DNA from: Oasisia sp. SBJ-2009
Taxonomy: Eukaryota; Annelida; Polychaeta; Sabellida; Siboglinidae
Reading direction: 5' to 3'
Assembly (NCBI GenBank): GCA_964017155.1
Contig: OZ024854.1
Coordinates: 69,582,754 to 69,646,753, forward strand
DNA length: 64,000 nt
The notes under the pieces are model-generated. The model did not search any database. It was not told where the DNA came from and worked only from the letters and a program-made list of their open reading frames with translations. This document shows, in pieces, positions 35,313 through 48,832 of the stretch. Each line of letters begins with the position of its first letter. Positions within the stretch are counted from its first letter, which is position 1. Made by a program: the position numbers and the translations under genes.

Positions 35313-36442
35313 AACTGATCCCCCGTAGACGGATCGGACTTTGTCGTTTTCCTCGATTATCCGAAAGTTGGCAAAATGACGCGCACGGCCATTAGGCTTC
35401 CTCCAGAGAGTCGTAGTTACTCCCCGTGCGCGACACACGCCCGAGAAGACCGACCGGCGTGTCGAACCTTGCCGTTTTTCTCGATTCGCAGAACTGATCC
35501 CCCGTAGACGGATAGGACTTAGTCGTTTTCCTCGGTTTGTTTCCAAAAGTTGGCAAAACGACGCGCCCGGTCGGTCATTCGTCTACATCCACAAGTGATC
35601 TCTACCGTCGTCGAGTCCGTCTTTCCCGTCTCTCTCCCTCCGCTGGCCCGGGCCGGGCCGCGCCGCGCCGCGCCGGGCAAGGCCGCGCCGGGCAGTTACC
35701 GGCGCCCGGCCGGGCTTCGGGACGCGACCGGCGGCAAGGCTTCGGCGCGCACGACTGGGCCGGGCTTCGGCATGCGACCAGCGGCCGGGCTTCGGAACGC
35801 GACCAGGTTTCGGCGCACACTACCGGGCCAGGTTTCGGCACGCCGCTTGCTCAACTGATCCCCCGTAGACGGATCGGACTTTGTCGTCGTTTTCCTCGAT
35901 TTCTCCAACTATCACCCTGTTAAGGTCGCCAAATGCCTCGTCACCTCATCTAGCTAGTGGTTTCTTATTACTCCCGCCGTTTACCCTCCGGTCGGCACGA
36001 AATTCTGTTGAAAAGAATCTAGACAGACATTTACGCTTCCCCAACTGATCCCCCGTAGACGGATCGGACTTTGTCGTCGTTTTCGTCGATTTCTCCAACT
36101 ATCACCCTGTTCAGGTCGCCAAATGCCTCGTCACCTCATCTAGTTAGTATTTCCTTATTACTCCCGCCGTTTACCTGCCGGTCGGTACGAATTCTGTTGA
36201 AAAGAATGTAGACAGACATTTACGCTTCCCCAACTGATCCCCCGTAGACGGATGGGACTTTGTCGTTTTTCTCAGTTTTTCCGACTATCACCCTGTTAAG
36301 GTCGCCAAATGCCTCGCTCGTCGTCTAATGATTTTATATTAGTGGTTCCTTATTACTCCCGCCGTTTACCCACCGGTCGGCACGGCACGGCACGGCACGG
36401 AACTTTGTTGAAACAGGTTTAAACAGAAATTCTCGTTTCCCC
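35313..36442 (+). repeat. U32: 1,130-bp c1 unit
   Basis: Same haplotype as U16 (gggcaagg, aatctagac, 189-bp D, 211-bp E). First unit of the six-unit block that is repeated from U38. Confidence 0.92.
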
Positions 36443-37563
36443 AACTGATCCCCCGTAGACGGATCGGACTTTGTCGTTTTCCTCGATTATCCGAAAGTTG
36501 GCAAAATGACGCGCACGGCCATTAGGCTTCCTCGAGAGAGTCGTAGTTACTCCCCGTGCGCGACACACGCCCGAGAAGACCGACCGGCGCGTCGAACTTT
36601 GCCGTTTTTCTCGATTCGCAGAACTGATCCCCCGTAGACGGATAGGACTTAGTCGTTTTCCTCGGTTTGTTTCCAAAAGTTGGCAAAACGACGCGCCCGG
36701 TCGGTCATTCGTCTACATGCACAAGTGATCTCTACCGTCGTCGAGTCCGTCTTTCCCGTCTGTCTCCCTCCGCCGGCCCGGGCCGGGCCGCGCCGCGCCG
36801 GGCAGGGCCGCGCCGGGCAGTTACCGGCGCCCGGCCGGGCTTCGGAACGCGACCGGCGGCAAGGCTTCGGCGCACACGACTGGGCCGGGCTTCGGCATGC
36901 GACCAGCGGCCGGGCTTCGGAACGCGACCAGGTTTCGGCGCACACTACCGGGCCAGGTTTCGGCACGCCGCTTGCTCAACTGGTCCCCCGTAGACGGATC
37001 GGACTTTGTCGTCGTTTTCCTCGATTTCTCAATCTATCACCCTGTTAAGGTCGCCAAATGCCTCGTCACCTCATCTAGCTAGTGGTTTCTTATTATTCCC
37101 GCCGTTTACCCTCCGGTCGGCACGGAATTCTGTTGAAAAGAATGTAGACATACATTTACGCTTCCCCAACTGATCCCCCGTAGACGGATCGGACTTTGTC
37201 GTCGTTTTCCTCGATTACTCCAACTATCACCATGTTAAGGTCGCCAAATGCCTCGTCACCTCATCTAGTTAGTGTTTCCTTATTACTCCCGCCGTTTACC
37301 TGCCGGTCGGTACGGAATTCTGTTGAAAAGAATGTAGACAGACATTTACGCTTCCCCAACTGATCCCCCGTAGACGGATGGGACTTTGTCGTTTTTCTCA
37401 GTTTTTCCGACTATCACCCTGTTAAGGTCGCCAAATGCCTCGCTCGTCGTCTAATGATTTTATATTAGTGGTTCCTTATTACTCCCGCCGTTTACCCACC
37501 GGTCGGCACGGCACGGCACGGAACTTTGTTGAAACAGGTTTAAACAGAAATTCTCGTTTCCCC
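36443..37563 (+). repeat. U33: 1,121-bp c2 unit
   Basis: 356-bp B and aactggtcc C head, ordinary E. Confidence 0.92.
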
Positions 37564-38689
37564 AACTGATCCCCCGTAGACGGATCGGACTTTGTCGTTT
37601 TCCTCGATTATCCGAAAGTTGGCAAAATGACGCGCACGGCCATTAGGCTTCCTCGAGAGAGTCGTAGTTACTCCCCGTGCGCGACACACGCCCGAGAAGA
37701 CCGACCGGCGTGTCGAACCTTGCCGTTTTTCTCGATTCGCAGAACTGATCCCCCGTAGACGGATAGGACTTAGTCGTTTTCCTGGGTTTGTTTCCAAAAG
37801 TTGGCAAAACGACGCGCCCGGTCGGTCATTCGTCTACATGCACAAGTGATCTCTACCGTCGTCGAGTCCGTCTTTCCCGTCTCTCTCCCTCCGCCGGCCC
37901 GGGCCGGGCCGCGCCGCGCCGCGCTGGGCAGGGCCGCACCGGGCAGTTACCGGCGCCCGGCCGGGCTTCGGAACGCGACCGGCGGCAAGGCTTCGGCGCA
38001 CAAGACTGGGCCGGGCTTCGGCATGCGACCAGCGGCCGGGCTTCGGAACGCAACCAGGTTTCGGCGCACACTACCGGGCCAGGTTTCGGCACGCCGCTTG
38101 CTCAACTGATCCCCCGTAGACGGATCGGACTTTGTCGTCGTTTTCCTCGATTTCTCCAACTATCACCCTGTTAAGGTCGCCAAATGCCTCGTCACCTCAT
38201 CTAGCTAGTGGTTTCTTATTACTCCCGCCGTTTACCCTCCGGTCGGCACGGAATTATGTTGAAAAGAATGTAGACAGACATTTACGCTTCCCCAACTGAT
38301 CCCCCGTAGACGGATCGGACTTTGTCGTCGTTTTCCTCGATTTCTCCAACTATCACCCTGTTAAGGTCGCCAAATGCCTCGTCACCTCATCTAGTTAGTG
38401 TTTCCTTATTACTCCCGCCGTTTACCTGCCGGTCGGTACGGAATTCTGTTGAAAAGAATGTAGACAGACATTTACGCTTCCCCAACTGATCCCCCGTAGA
38501 CGGATGGGACTTTGTCGTTTTTCTCAGTTTTTCCGACTATCACCCTGTTAAGGTCGCCAAATGCCTCGCTCGTCGTCTAATGATTTTATATTAGTGGTTC
38601 CTTATTACTCCCGCCGTTTACCCACCGGTCGGCACGGCACGGCACGGAACTTTGTTGAAACAGGTTTAAACAGAAATTCTCGTTTCCCC
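37564..38689 (+). repeat. U34: 1,126-bp c3 unit
   Basis: cctggg, aagactgg and gaacgcaacc in B; same haplotype as U18, U40 and U44. Confidence 0.92.
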
Positions 38690-39825
38690 AACTGATCCCC
38701 GGTTGACGGATCGGACTTTGTCGTTTTCCTCGATTATCCGAAAGTTAGCAAAATGACGCGCACGGCCATTAGGCTTCCTCGAGAGAGTCGTAGTTACTCC
38801 CCGTGCGCGACACACGCCCGAGAAGACCGACCGGCGTGTCGAACCTTGCCGTTTTTCTCGATTCGCAGAACTGATCCCCCGTAGACGGATAGGACTTAGT
38901 CGTTTTCCTCGGTTTGTTTCCAAAAGTTGGCAAAACGACGCGCCCGGTCGGTCATTCGTCTACATGCACAAGTGATCTCTACCGTCGTCGAGTCCGTCTT
39001 TCCCGTCTCTCTCCCTCCGCCGGCCCGTGCCGGGCCGCGCCGCGCCGCGCCGCGCCGCGCCGGGCAGGGCCGCGCCGGGCTGTTACCGGCGCCCGGCCGG
39101 GCTTCGGAACGCGACCGGCGGCAAGGCTTCGGCGCACACGACTGGGCCGGGCTTCGGCATGCGACCAGCGGCCGGGCTTCGGAACGCGACCAGGTTTCGG
39201 CGCACACTACCGGGCCAGGTTTCGGCACGCCGCTTGCTCAACTGATCCCCCGTAGACGGATCGGACTTTGTCGTCGTTTTCCTCGATTTCTCCAACTATC
39301 ACCCTGTTAAGGTCGCCAAATGCCTCGTCACCTCATCTAGCTAGTGGTTTCTTATTACTCCCGCCGTTTACCCTCCGGTCGGCACGGAATTCTGTTGAAA
39401 AGAATGTAGACATACATTTACGCTTCCCCAACTGATCCCCCGTAGACGGATCGGACTTTGTCGTCGTTTTCCTCGATTACTCCAACTATCACCATGTTAA
39501 GGTCGCCAAATGCCTCGTCACCTCATCTAGTTAGTGTTTCCTTATTACTCCCGCCGTTTACCTGCCGGTCGGTACGGAATTCTGTTGAAAAGAATGTAGA
39601 CAGACATTTACGCTTCCCCAACTGATCCCCCGTAGACGGATGGGACTTTGTCGTTTTTCTCAGTTTTTCCGACTATCACCCTGTTAAGGTCGCCAAATGC
39701 CTCGCTCGTCGACTAATTATTTTATATTAGTGGTTCCTTATTACTCCCGCCGTTTACCCACCGGTCGGCACGGCACGGCACGGAACTTTGTTGAAACAGG
39801 TTTAAACAGAAATTCTCGTTTCCCC
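38690..39825 (+). repeat. U35: 1,136-bp c4 unit
   Basis: A2, B of 371 bp with cccgtgccgggc and an extra gccgc pentamer relative to U41 and U45, D gattactcc, E with gtcgactaattatttt. Confidence 0.92.
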
Positions 39826-40951
39826 AACTGATCCCCGGTTGACGGATCGGACTTTGTCGTTTTCCTCGATTATCCGAAAGTTAGCAAAATGACGCGCACG
39901 GCCATTAGGCTTCCTCGAGAGAGTCGTAGTTACTCCCCGTGCGCGACACACGCCCGAGAAGACCGACCGGCGTGTCGAACCTTGCCGTTTTTCTCGATTC
40001 GCAGAACTGATCCCCCGTAGACGGATAGGACTTTGTCGTTTTCCTGGGTTTGTTTCCAAAAGTTGGCAAAACGACGCGCCCGGTCGGTCATTCGTCTACA
40101 TGCACAAGTGATCTCTACCGTCGTCGAGTCCGTCTTTCCCGTCTCTCTCCCTCCGCCGGCCCGGGCCGGGCCGCGCCGCGCCGCGCCGGGCAGGGCCGCG
40201 CCGGGCAGTTACCGGCGCCCGGCCGGGCTTCGGAACGCGACCGGCGGCAAGGCTTCGGCGCACACGACTGGGCCGGGCTTCGGCATGCGACCAGCGGCCG
40301 GGCTTCGGAACGCGACCAGGTTTCGGCGCACACTACCGGGCCAGGTTTCGGCACGCCGCTTGCTCAACTGATCCCCCGTAGACGGATCGGACTTTGTCGT
40401 CGTTTTCCTCGATTTCTCCAACTATCACCCTGTTAAGGTCGCCAAATGCCTCGTCACCTCATCTAGCTAGTGGTTTCTTATTACTCCCGCCGTTTACCCT
40501 CCGGTCGGCACGGAATTATGTTGAAAACAATGTAGACAGACATTTACGCTTCCCCAACTGATCCCCCGTAGACGGATCGGACTTTGTCGTCGTTTTCCTC
40601 GATTTCTCCAACTATCACCCTGTTAAGGTCGCCAAATGCCTCGTCACCTCATCTAGTTAGTGTTTCCTTATTACTCCCGCCGTTTACCTGCCGGTCGGTA
40701 CGGAATTCTGTTGAAAAGAATGTAGACAGACATTTACGCTTCCCCAACTGATCCCCCGTAGACGGATGGGACTTTGTCGTTTTTCTCAGTTTTTCCGACT
40801 ATCACCCTGTTAAGGTCGCCAAATGCCTCGCTCGTCGTCTAATGATTTTATATTAGTGGTTCCTTATTACTCCCGCCGTTTACCCACCGGTCGGCACGGC
40901 ACGGCACGGAACTTTGTTGAAACAGGTTTAAACAGAAATTCTCGTTTCCCC
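39826..40951 (+). repeat. U36: 1,126-bp c5 unit
   Basis: A2; B begins ataggactttgtcg with cctggg; C has gaaaacaatg. The same tags occur in U42 and U46. Confidence 0.92.
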
Positions 40952-42072
40952 AACTGATCCCCCGTAGACGGATCGGACTTTGTCGTTTTCCTCGATTATC
41001 CGAAAGTTGGCAAAATGACGCGCACGGCCATTAGGCTTCCTCGAGAGAGTCGTAGTTACTCCCCGTGCGCGACACACGCCCGAGAAGACCGACCGGCGCG
41101 TCGAACTTTGCCGTTTTTCTCGATTCGCAGAACTGATCCCCCGTAGACGGATAGGACTTAGTCGTTTTCCTCGGTTTGTTTCCAAAAGTTGGCAAAACGA
41201 CGCGCCCGGTCGGTCATTCGTCTACATGCACAAGTGATCTCTACCGTCGTCGAGTCCGTCTTTCCCGTCTCTCTCCCTCCGCCGGCGCGGGCCGGGCCGG
41301 GCCGCGCCGGGCCGGGCCACGCCGGGCAGTTACCGGCGCCCGGCCGGGCTTCGGAACGCGACCGGCGGCAAGGCTTCGGCGCACACGACTGGGCCGGGCT
41401 TCGGCATGCGACCAGCGGCCGGGCTTCGGAACGCGACCAGGTTTCGGCGCACACTACCGGGCCAGGTTTCGGCACGCCGCTTGCTCAACTGATCCCCCGT
41501 AGACGGATCGGACTTTGTCGTCGTTTTCCTCGATTTCTCCAACTATCACCCTGTTAAGGTCGCCAAATGCCTCGTCACCTCATCTAGCTAGTGGTTTCTT
41601 ATTACTCCCGCCGTTTACCCTCCGGTCGGCACGGAATTATGTTGAAAAGAATGTAGACAGACATTTACGCTTCCCCAACTGATCCCCCGTAGACGGATCG
41701 GACTTTGTCGTCGTTTTCCTCGATTTCTCCAACTATCACCCTGTTAAGGTCGCCAAATGCCTCGTCACCTCACCTAGTTAGTGTTTCCTTATTACTCCCG
41801 CCGTTTACCTGCCGGTCGGTACGGAATTCTGTTGAAAAGAATGTAGACAGACATTTACGCTTCCCCAACTGATCCCCCGTAGACGGATGGGACTTTGTCG
41901 TTTTTCTCAGTTTTTCCGACTATCACCCTGTTAAGGTCGCCAAATGCCTCGCTCGTCGTCTAATGATTTTATATTAGTGGTTCCTTATTACTCCCGCCGT
42001 TTACCCACCGGTCGGCACGGCACGGCACGGAACTTTGTTGAAACAGGTTTAAACAGAAATTCTCGTTTCCCC
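40952..42072 (+). repeat. U37: 1,121-bp c6 unit
   Basis: A with gcgcgtcgaacttt, B 356 bp with cgcgggcc and three consecutive gggcc, D with cctcacctag. Its ordinary E is followed directly by a c1 unit, the only such case. Confidence 0.92.
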
Positions 42073-43202
42073 AACTGATCCCCCGTAGACGGATCGGACT
42101 TTGTCGTTTTCCTCGATTATCCGAAAGTTGGCAAAATGACGCGCACGGCCATTAGGCTTCCTCCAGAGAGTCGTAGTTACTCCCCGTGCGCGACACACGC
42201 CCGAGAAGACCGACCGGCGTGTCGAACCTTGCCGTTTTTCTCGATTCGCAGAACTGATCCCCCGTAGACGGATAGGACTTAGTCGTTTTCCTCGGTTTGT
42301 TTCCAAAAGTTGGCAAAACGACGCGCCCGGTCGGTCATTCGTCTACATCCACAAGTGATCTCTACCGTCGTCGAGTCCGTCTTTCCCGTCTCTCTCCCTC
42401 CGCTGGCCCGGGCCGGGCCGCGCCGCGCCGCGCCGGGCAAGGCCGCGCCGGGCAGTTACCGGCGCCCGGCCGGGCTTCGGGACGCGACCGGCGGCAAGGC
42501 TTCGGCGCGCACGACTGGGCCGGGCTTCGGCATGCGACCAGCGGCCGGGCTTCGGAACGCGACCAGGTTTCGGCGCACACTACCGGGCCAGGTTTCGGCA
42601 CGCCGCTTGCTCAACTGATCCCCCGTAGACGGATCGGACTTTGTCGTCGTTTTCCTCGATTTCTCCAACTATCACCCTGTTAAGGTCGCCAAATGCCTCG
42701 TCACCTCATCTAGCTAGTGGTTTCTTATTACTCCCGCCGTTTACCCTCCGGTCGGCACGAAATTCTGTTGAAAAGAATCTAGACAGACATTTACGCTTCC
42801 CCAACTGATCCCCCGTAGACGGATCGGACTTTGTCGTCGTTTTCGTCGATTTCTCCAACTATCACCCTGTTCAGGTCGCCAAATGCCTCGTCACCTCATC
42901 TAGTTAGTATTTCCTTATTACTCCCGCCGTTTACCTGCCGGTCGGTACGAATTCTGTTGAAAAGAATGTAGACAGACATTTACGCTTCCCCAACTGATCC
43001 CCCGTAGACGGATGGGACTTTGTCGTTTTTCTCAGTTTTTCCGACTATCACCCTGTTAAGGTCGCCAAATGCCTCGCTCGTCGTCTAATGATTTTATATT
43101 AGTGGTTCCTTATTACTCCCGCCGTTTACCCACCGGTCGGCACGGCACGGCACGGCACGGAACTTTGTTGAAACAGGTTTAAACAGAAATTCTCGTTTCC
43201 CC
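42073..43202 (+). repeat. U38: 1,130-bp c1 unit
   Basis: Same haplotype as U16 and U32, but preceded by E of a c6 unit instead of E2. It marks the start of the repeated six-unit block. Confidence 0.92.
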
Positions 43203-44323
43203 AACTGATCCCCCGTAGACGGATCGGACTTTGTCGTTTTCCTCGATTATCCGAAAGTTGGCAAAATGACGCGCACGGCCATTAGGCTTCCTCGAGAGAG
43301 TCGTAGTTACTCCCCGTGCGCGACACACGCCCGAGAAGACCGACCGGCGCGTCGAACTTTGCCGTTTTTCTCGATTCGCAGAACTGATCCCCCGTAGACG
43401 GATAGGACTTAGTCGTTTTCCTCGGTTTGTTTCCAAAAGTTGGCAAAACGACGCGCCCGGTCGGTCATTCGTCTACATGCACAAGTGATCTCTACCGTCG
43501 TCGAGTCCGTCTTTCCCGTCTGTCTCCCTCCGCCGGCCCGGGCCGGGCCGCGCCGCGCCGGGCAGGGCCGCGCCGGGCAGTTACCGGCGCCCGGCCGGGC
43601 TTCGGAACGCGACCGGCGGCAAGGCTTCGGCGCACACGACTGGGCCGGGCTTCGGCATGCGACCAGCGGCCGGGCTTCGGAACGCGACCAGGTTTCGGCG
43701 CACACTACCGGGCCAGGTTTCGGCACGCCGCTTGCTCAACTGGTCCCCCGTAGACGGATCGGACTTTGTCGTCGTTTTCCTCGATTTCTCAATCTATCAC
43801 CCTGTTAAGGTCGCCAAATGCCTCGTCACCTCATCTAGCTAGTGGTTTCTTATTATTCCCGCCGTTTACCCTCCGGTCGGCACGGAATTCTGTTGAAAAG
43901 AATGTAGACATACATTTACGCTTCCCCAACTGATCCCCCGTAGACGGATCGGACTTTGTCGTCGTTTTCCTCGATTACTCCAACTATCACCATGTTAAGG
44001 TCGCCAAATGCCTCGTCACCTCATCTAGTTAGTGTTTCCTTATTACTCCCGCCGTTTACCTGCCGGTCGGTACGGAATTCTGTTGAAAAGAATGTAGACA
44101 GACATTTACGCTTCCCCAACTGATCCCCCGTAGACGGATGGGACTTTGTCGTTTTTCTCAGTTTTTCCGACTATCACCCTGTTAAGGTCGCCAAATGCCT
44201 CGCTCGTCGTCTAATGATTTTATATTAGTGGTTCCTTATTACTCCCGCCGTTTACCCACCGGTCGGCACGGCACGGCACGGAACTTTGTTGAAACAGGTT
44301 TAAACAGAAATTCTCGTTTCCCC
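43203..44323 (+). repeat. U39: 1,121-bp c2 unit
   Basis: 356-bp B, aactggtcc C head; counterpart of U33. Confidence 0.92.
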
Positions 44324-45449
44324 AACTGATCCCCCGTAGACGGATCGGACTTTGTCGTTTTCCTCGATTATCCGAAAGTTGGCAAAATGACGCGCACGGC
44401 CATTAGGCTTCCTCGAGAGAGTCGTAGTTACTCCCCGTGCGCGACACACGCCCGAGAAGACCGACCGGCGTGTCGAACCTTGCCGTTTTTCTCGATTCGC
44501 AGAACTGATCCCCCGTAGACGGATAGGACTTAGTCGTTTTCCTGGGTTTGTTTCCAAAAGTTGGCAAAACGACGCGCCCGGTCGGTCATTCGTCTACATG
44601 CACAAGTGATCTCTACCGTCGTCGAGTCCGTCTTTCCCGTCTCTCTCCCTCCGCCGGCCCGGGCCGGGCCGCGCCGCGCCGCGCTGGGCAGGGCCGCACC
44701 GGGCAGTTACCGGCGCCCGGCCGGGCTTCGGAACGCGACCGGCGGCAAGGCTTCGGCGCACAAGACTGGGCCGGGCTTCGGCATGCGACCAGCGGCCGGG
44801 CTTCGGAACGCAACCAGGTTTCGGCGCACACTACCGGGCCAGGTTTCGGCACGCCGCTTGCTCAACTGATCCCCCGTAGACGGATCGGACTTTGTCGTCG
44901 TTTTCCTCGATTTCTCCAACTATCACCCTGTTAAGGTCGCCAAATGCCTCGTCACCTCATCTAGCTAGTGGTTTCTTATTACTCCCGCCGTTTACCCTCC
45001 GGTCGGCACGGAATTATGTTGAAAAGAATGTAGACAGACATTTACGCTTCCCCAACTGATCCCCCGTAGACGGATCGGACTTTGTCGTCGTTTTCCTCGA
45101 TTTCTCCAACTATCACCCTGTTAAGGTCGCCAAATGCCTCGTCACCTCATCTAGTTAGTGTTTCCTTATTACTCCCGCCGTTTACCTGCCGGTCGGTACG
45201 GAATTCTGTTGAAAAGAATGTAGACAGACATTTACGCTTCCCCAACTGATCCCCCGTAGACGGATGGGACTTTGTCGTTTTTCTCAGTTTTTCCGACTAT
45301 CACCCTGTTAAGGTCGCCAAATGCCTCGCTCGTCGTCTAATGATTTTATATTAGTGGTTCCTTATTACTCCCGCCGTTTACCCACCGGTCGGCACGGCAC
45401 GGCACGGAACTTTGTTGAAACAGGTTTAAACAGAAATTCTCGTTTCCCC
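44324..45449 (+). repeat. U40: 1,126-bp c3 unit
   Basis: cctggg, aagactgg, gaacgcaacc; counterpart of U34. Confidence 0.92.
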
Positions 45450-46580
45450 AACTGATCCCCGGTTGACGGATCGGACTTTGTCGTTTTCCTCGATTATCCG
45501 AAAGTTAGCAAAATGACGCGCACGGCCATTAGGCTTCCTCGAGAGAGTCGTAGTTACTCCCCGTGCGCGACACACGCCCGAGAAGACCGACCGGCGTGTC
45601 GAACCTTGCCGTTTTTCTCGATTCGCAGAACTGATCCCCCGTAGACGGATAGGACTTAGTCGTTTTCCTCGGTTTGTTTCCAAAAGTTGGCAAAACGACG
45701 CGCCCGGTCGGTCATTCGTCTACATGCACAAGTGATCTCTACCGTCGTCGAGTCCGTCTTTCCCGTCTCTCTCCCTCCGCCGGCCCGTGCCGGGCCGCGC
45801 CGCGCCGCGCCGCGCCGGGCAGGGCCGCGCCGGGCTGTTACCGGCGCCCGGCCGGGCTTCGGAACGCGACCGGCGGCAAGGCTTCGGCGCACACGACTGG
45901 GCCGGGCTTCGGCATGCGACCAGCGGCCGGGCTTCGGAACGCGACCAGGTTTCGGCGCACACTACCGGGCCAGGTTTCGGCACGCCGCTTGCTCAACTGA
46001 TCCCCCGTAGACGGATCGGACTTTGTCGTCGTTTTCCTCGATTTCTCCAACTATCACCCTGTTAAGGTCGCCAAATGCCTCGTCACCTCATCTAGCTAGT
46101 GGTTTCTTATTACTCCCGCCGTTTACCCTCCGGTCGGCACGGAATTCTGTTGAAAAGAATGTAGACATACATTTACGCTTCCCCAACTGATCCCCCGTAG
46201 ACGGATCGGACTTTGTCGTCGTTTTCCTCGATTACTCCAACTATCACCATGTTAAGGTCGCCAAATGCCTCGTCACCTCATCTAGTTAGTGTTTCCTTAT
46301 TACTCCCGCCGTTTACCTGCCGGTCGGTACGGAATTCTGTTGAAAAGAATGTAGACAGACATTTACGCTTCCCCAACTGATCCCCCGTAGACGGATGGGA
46401 CTTTGTCGTTTTTCTCAGTTTTTCCGACTATCACCCTGTTAAGGTCGCCAAATGCCTCGCTCGTCGACTAATTATTTTATATTAGTGGTTCCTTATTACT
46501 CCCGCCGTTTACCCACCGGTCGGCACGGCACGGCACGGAACTTTGTTGAAACAGGTTTAAACAGAAATTCTCGTTTCCCC
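45450..46580 (+). repeat. U41: 1,131-bp c4 unit
   Basis: A2, B 366 bp with cccgtgcc; counterpart of U35, shorter by one pentamer. Confidence 0.92.
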
Positions 46581-47711
46581 AACTGATCCCCGGTTGACGG
46601 ATCGGACTTTGTCGTTTTCCTCGATTATCCGAAAGTTAGCAAAATGACGCGCACGGCCATTAGGCTTCCTCGAGAGAGTCGTAGTTACTCCCCGTGCGCG
46701 ACACACGCCCGAGAAGACCGACCGGCGTGTCGAACCTTGCCGTTTTTCTCGATTCGCAGAACTGATCCCCCGTAGACGGATAGGACTTTGTCGTTTTCCT
46801 GGGTTTGTTTCCAAAAGTTGGCAAAACGACGCGCCCGGTCGGTCATTCGTCTACATGCACAAGTGATCTCTACCGTCGTCGAGTCCGTCTTTCCCGTCTC
46901 TCTCCCTCCGCCGGCCCGGGCCGGGCCGCGCCGCGCCGCGCCGGGCAGGGCCGCGCCGGGCAGTTACCGGCGCCCGGCCGGGCTTCGGAACGCGACCGGC
47001 GGCAAGGCTTCGGCGCACACGACTGGGCCGGGCTTCGGCATGCGACCAGCGGCCGGGCTTCGGAACGCGACCAGGTTTCGGCGCACACTACCGGGCCAGG
47101 TTTCGGCACGCCGCTTGCTCAACTGATCCCCCGTAGACGGATCGGACTTTGTCGTCGTTTTCCTCGATTTCTCCAACTATCACCCTGTTAAGGTCGCCAA
47201 ATGCCTCGTCACCTCATCTAGCTAGTGGTTTCTTATTACTCCCGCCGTTTACCCTCCGGTCGGCACGGAATTATGTTGAAAACAATGTAGACAGACATTT
47301 ACGCTTCCCCAACTGATCCCCCGTAGACGGATCGGACTTTGTCGTCGTTTTCCTCGATTTCTCCAACTATCACCCTGTTAAGGTCGCCAAATGCCTCGTC
47401 ACCTCATCTAGTTAGTGTTTCCTTATTACTCCCGCCGTTTACCTGCCGGTCGGTACGGAATTCTGTTGAAAAGAATGTAGACAGACATTTACGCTTCCCC
47501 AACTGATCCCCCGTAGACGGATGGGACTTTGTCGTTTTTCTCAGTTTTTCCGACTATCACCCTGTTAAGGTCGCCAAATGCCTCGCTCGTCGTCTAATGA
47601 TTTTATATTAGTGGTTCCTTATTACTCCCGCCGTTTACCCACCGGTCGGCACGGCACGGCACGGCACGGAACTTTGTTGAAACAGGTTTAAACAGAAATT
47701 CTCGTTTCCCC
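46581..47711 (+). repeat. U42: 1,131-bp c5 unit with c1-type E tract
   Basis: A2 and c5 tags in B and C as in U36, D of ordinary type, but E (47501-47711) has four CACGG as c1 units do, while U36 and U46 have three. It is followed by a c2 unit. Confidence 0.92.
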
Positions 47712-48832
47712 AACTGATCCCCCGTAGACGGATCGGACTTTGTCGTTTTCCTCGATTATCCGAAAGTTGGCAAAATGACGCGCACGGCCATTAGGCTTCC
47801 TCGAGAGAGTCGTAGTTACTCCCCGTGCGCGACACACGCCCGAGAAGACCGACCGGCGCGTCGAACTTTGCCGTTTTTCTCGATTCGCAGAACTGATCCC
47901 CCGTAGACGGATAGGACTTAGTCGTTTTCCTCGGTTTGTTTCCAAAAGTTGGCAAAACGACGCGCCCGGTCGGTCATTCGTCTACATGCACAAGTGATCT
48001 CTACCGTCGTCGAGTCCGTCTTTCCCGTCTGTCTCCCTCCGCCGGCCCGGGCCGGGCCGCGCCGCGCCGGGCAGGGCCGCGCCGGGCAGTTACCGGCGCC
48101 CGGCCGGGCTTCGGAACGCGACCGGCGGCAAGGCTTCGGCGCACACGACTGGGCCGGGCTTCGGCATGCGACCAGCGGCCGGGCTTCGGAACGCGACCAG
48201 GTTTCGGCGCACACTACCGGGCCAGGTTTCGGCACGCCGCTTGCTCAACTGGTCCCCCGTAGACGGATCGGACTTTGTCGTCGTTTTCCTCGATTTCTCA
48301 ATCTATCACCCTGTTAAGGTCGCCAAATGCCTCGTCACCTCATCTAGCTAGTGGTTTCTTATTATTCCCGCCGTTTACCCTCCGGTCGGCACGGAATTCT
48401 GTTGAAAAGAATGTAGACATACATTTACGCTTCCCCAACTGATCCCCCGTAGACGGATCGGACTTTGTCGTCGTTTTCCTCGATTACTCCAACTATCACC
48501 ATGTTAAGGTCGCCAAATGCCTCGTCACCTCATCTAGTTAGTGTTTCCTTATTACTCCCGCCGTTTACCTGCCGGTCGGTACGGAATTCTGTTGAAAAGA
48601 ATGTAGACAGACATTTACGCTTCCCCAACTGATCCCCCGTAGACGGATGGGACTTTGTCGTTTTTCTCAGTTTTTCCGACTATCACCCTGTTAAGGTCGC
48701 CAAATGCCTCGCTCGTCGTCTAATGATTTTATATTAGTGGTTCCTTATTACTCCCGCCGTTTACCCACCGGTCGGCACGGCACGGCACGGAACTTTGTTG
48801 AAACAGGTTTAAACAGAAATTCTCGTTTCCCC
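47712..48832 (+). repeat. U43: 1,121-bp c2 unit
   Basis: 356-bp B, aactggtcc C head; starts the second copy of the c2-c3-c4-c5 block. Confidence 0.92.
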
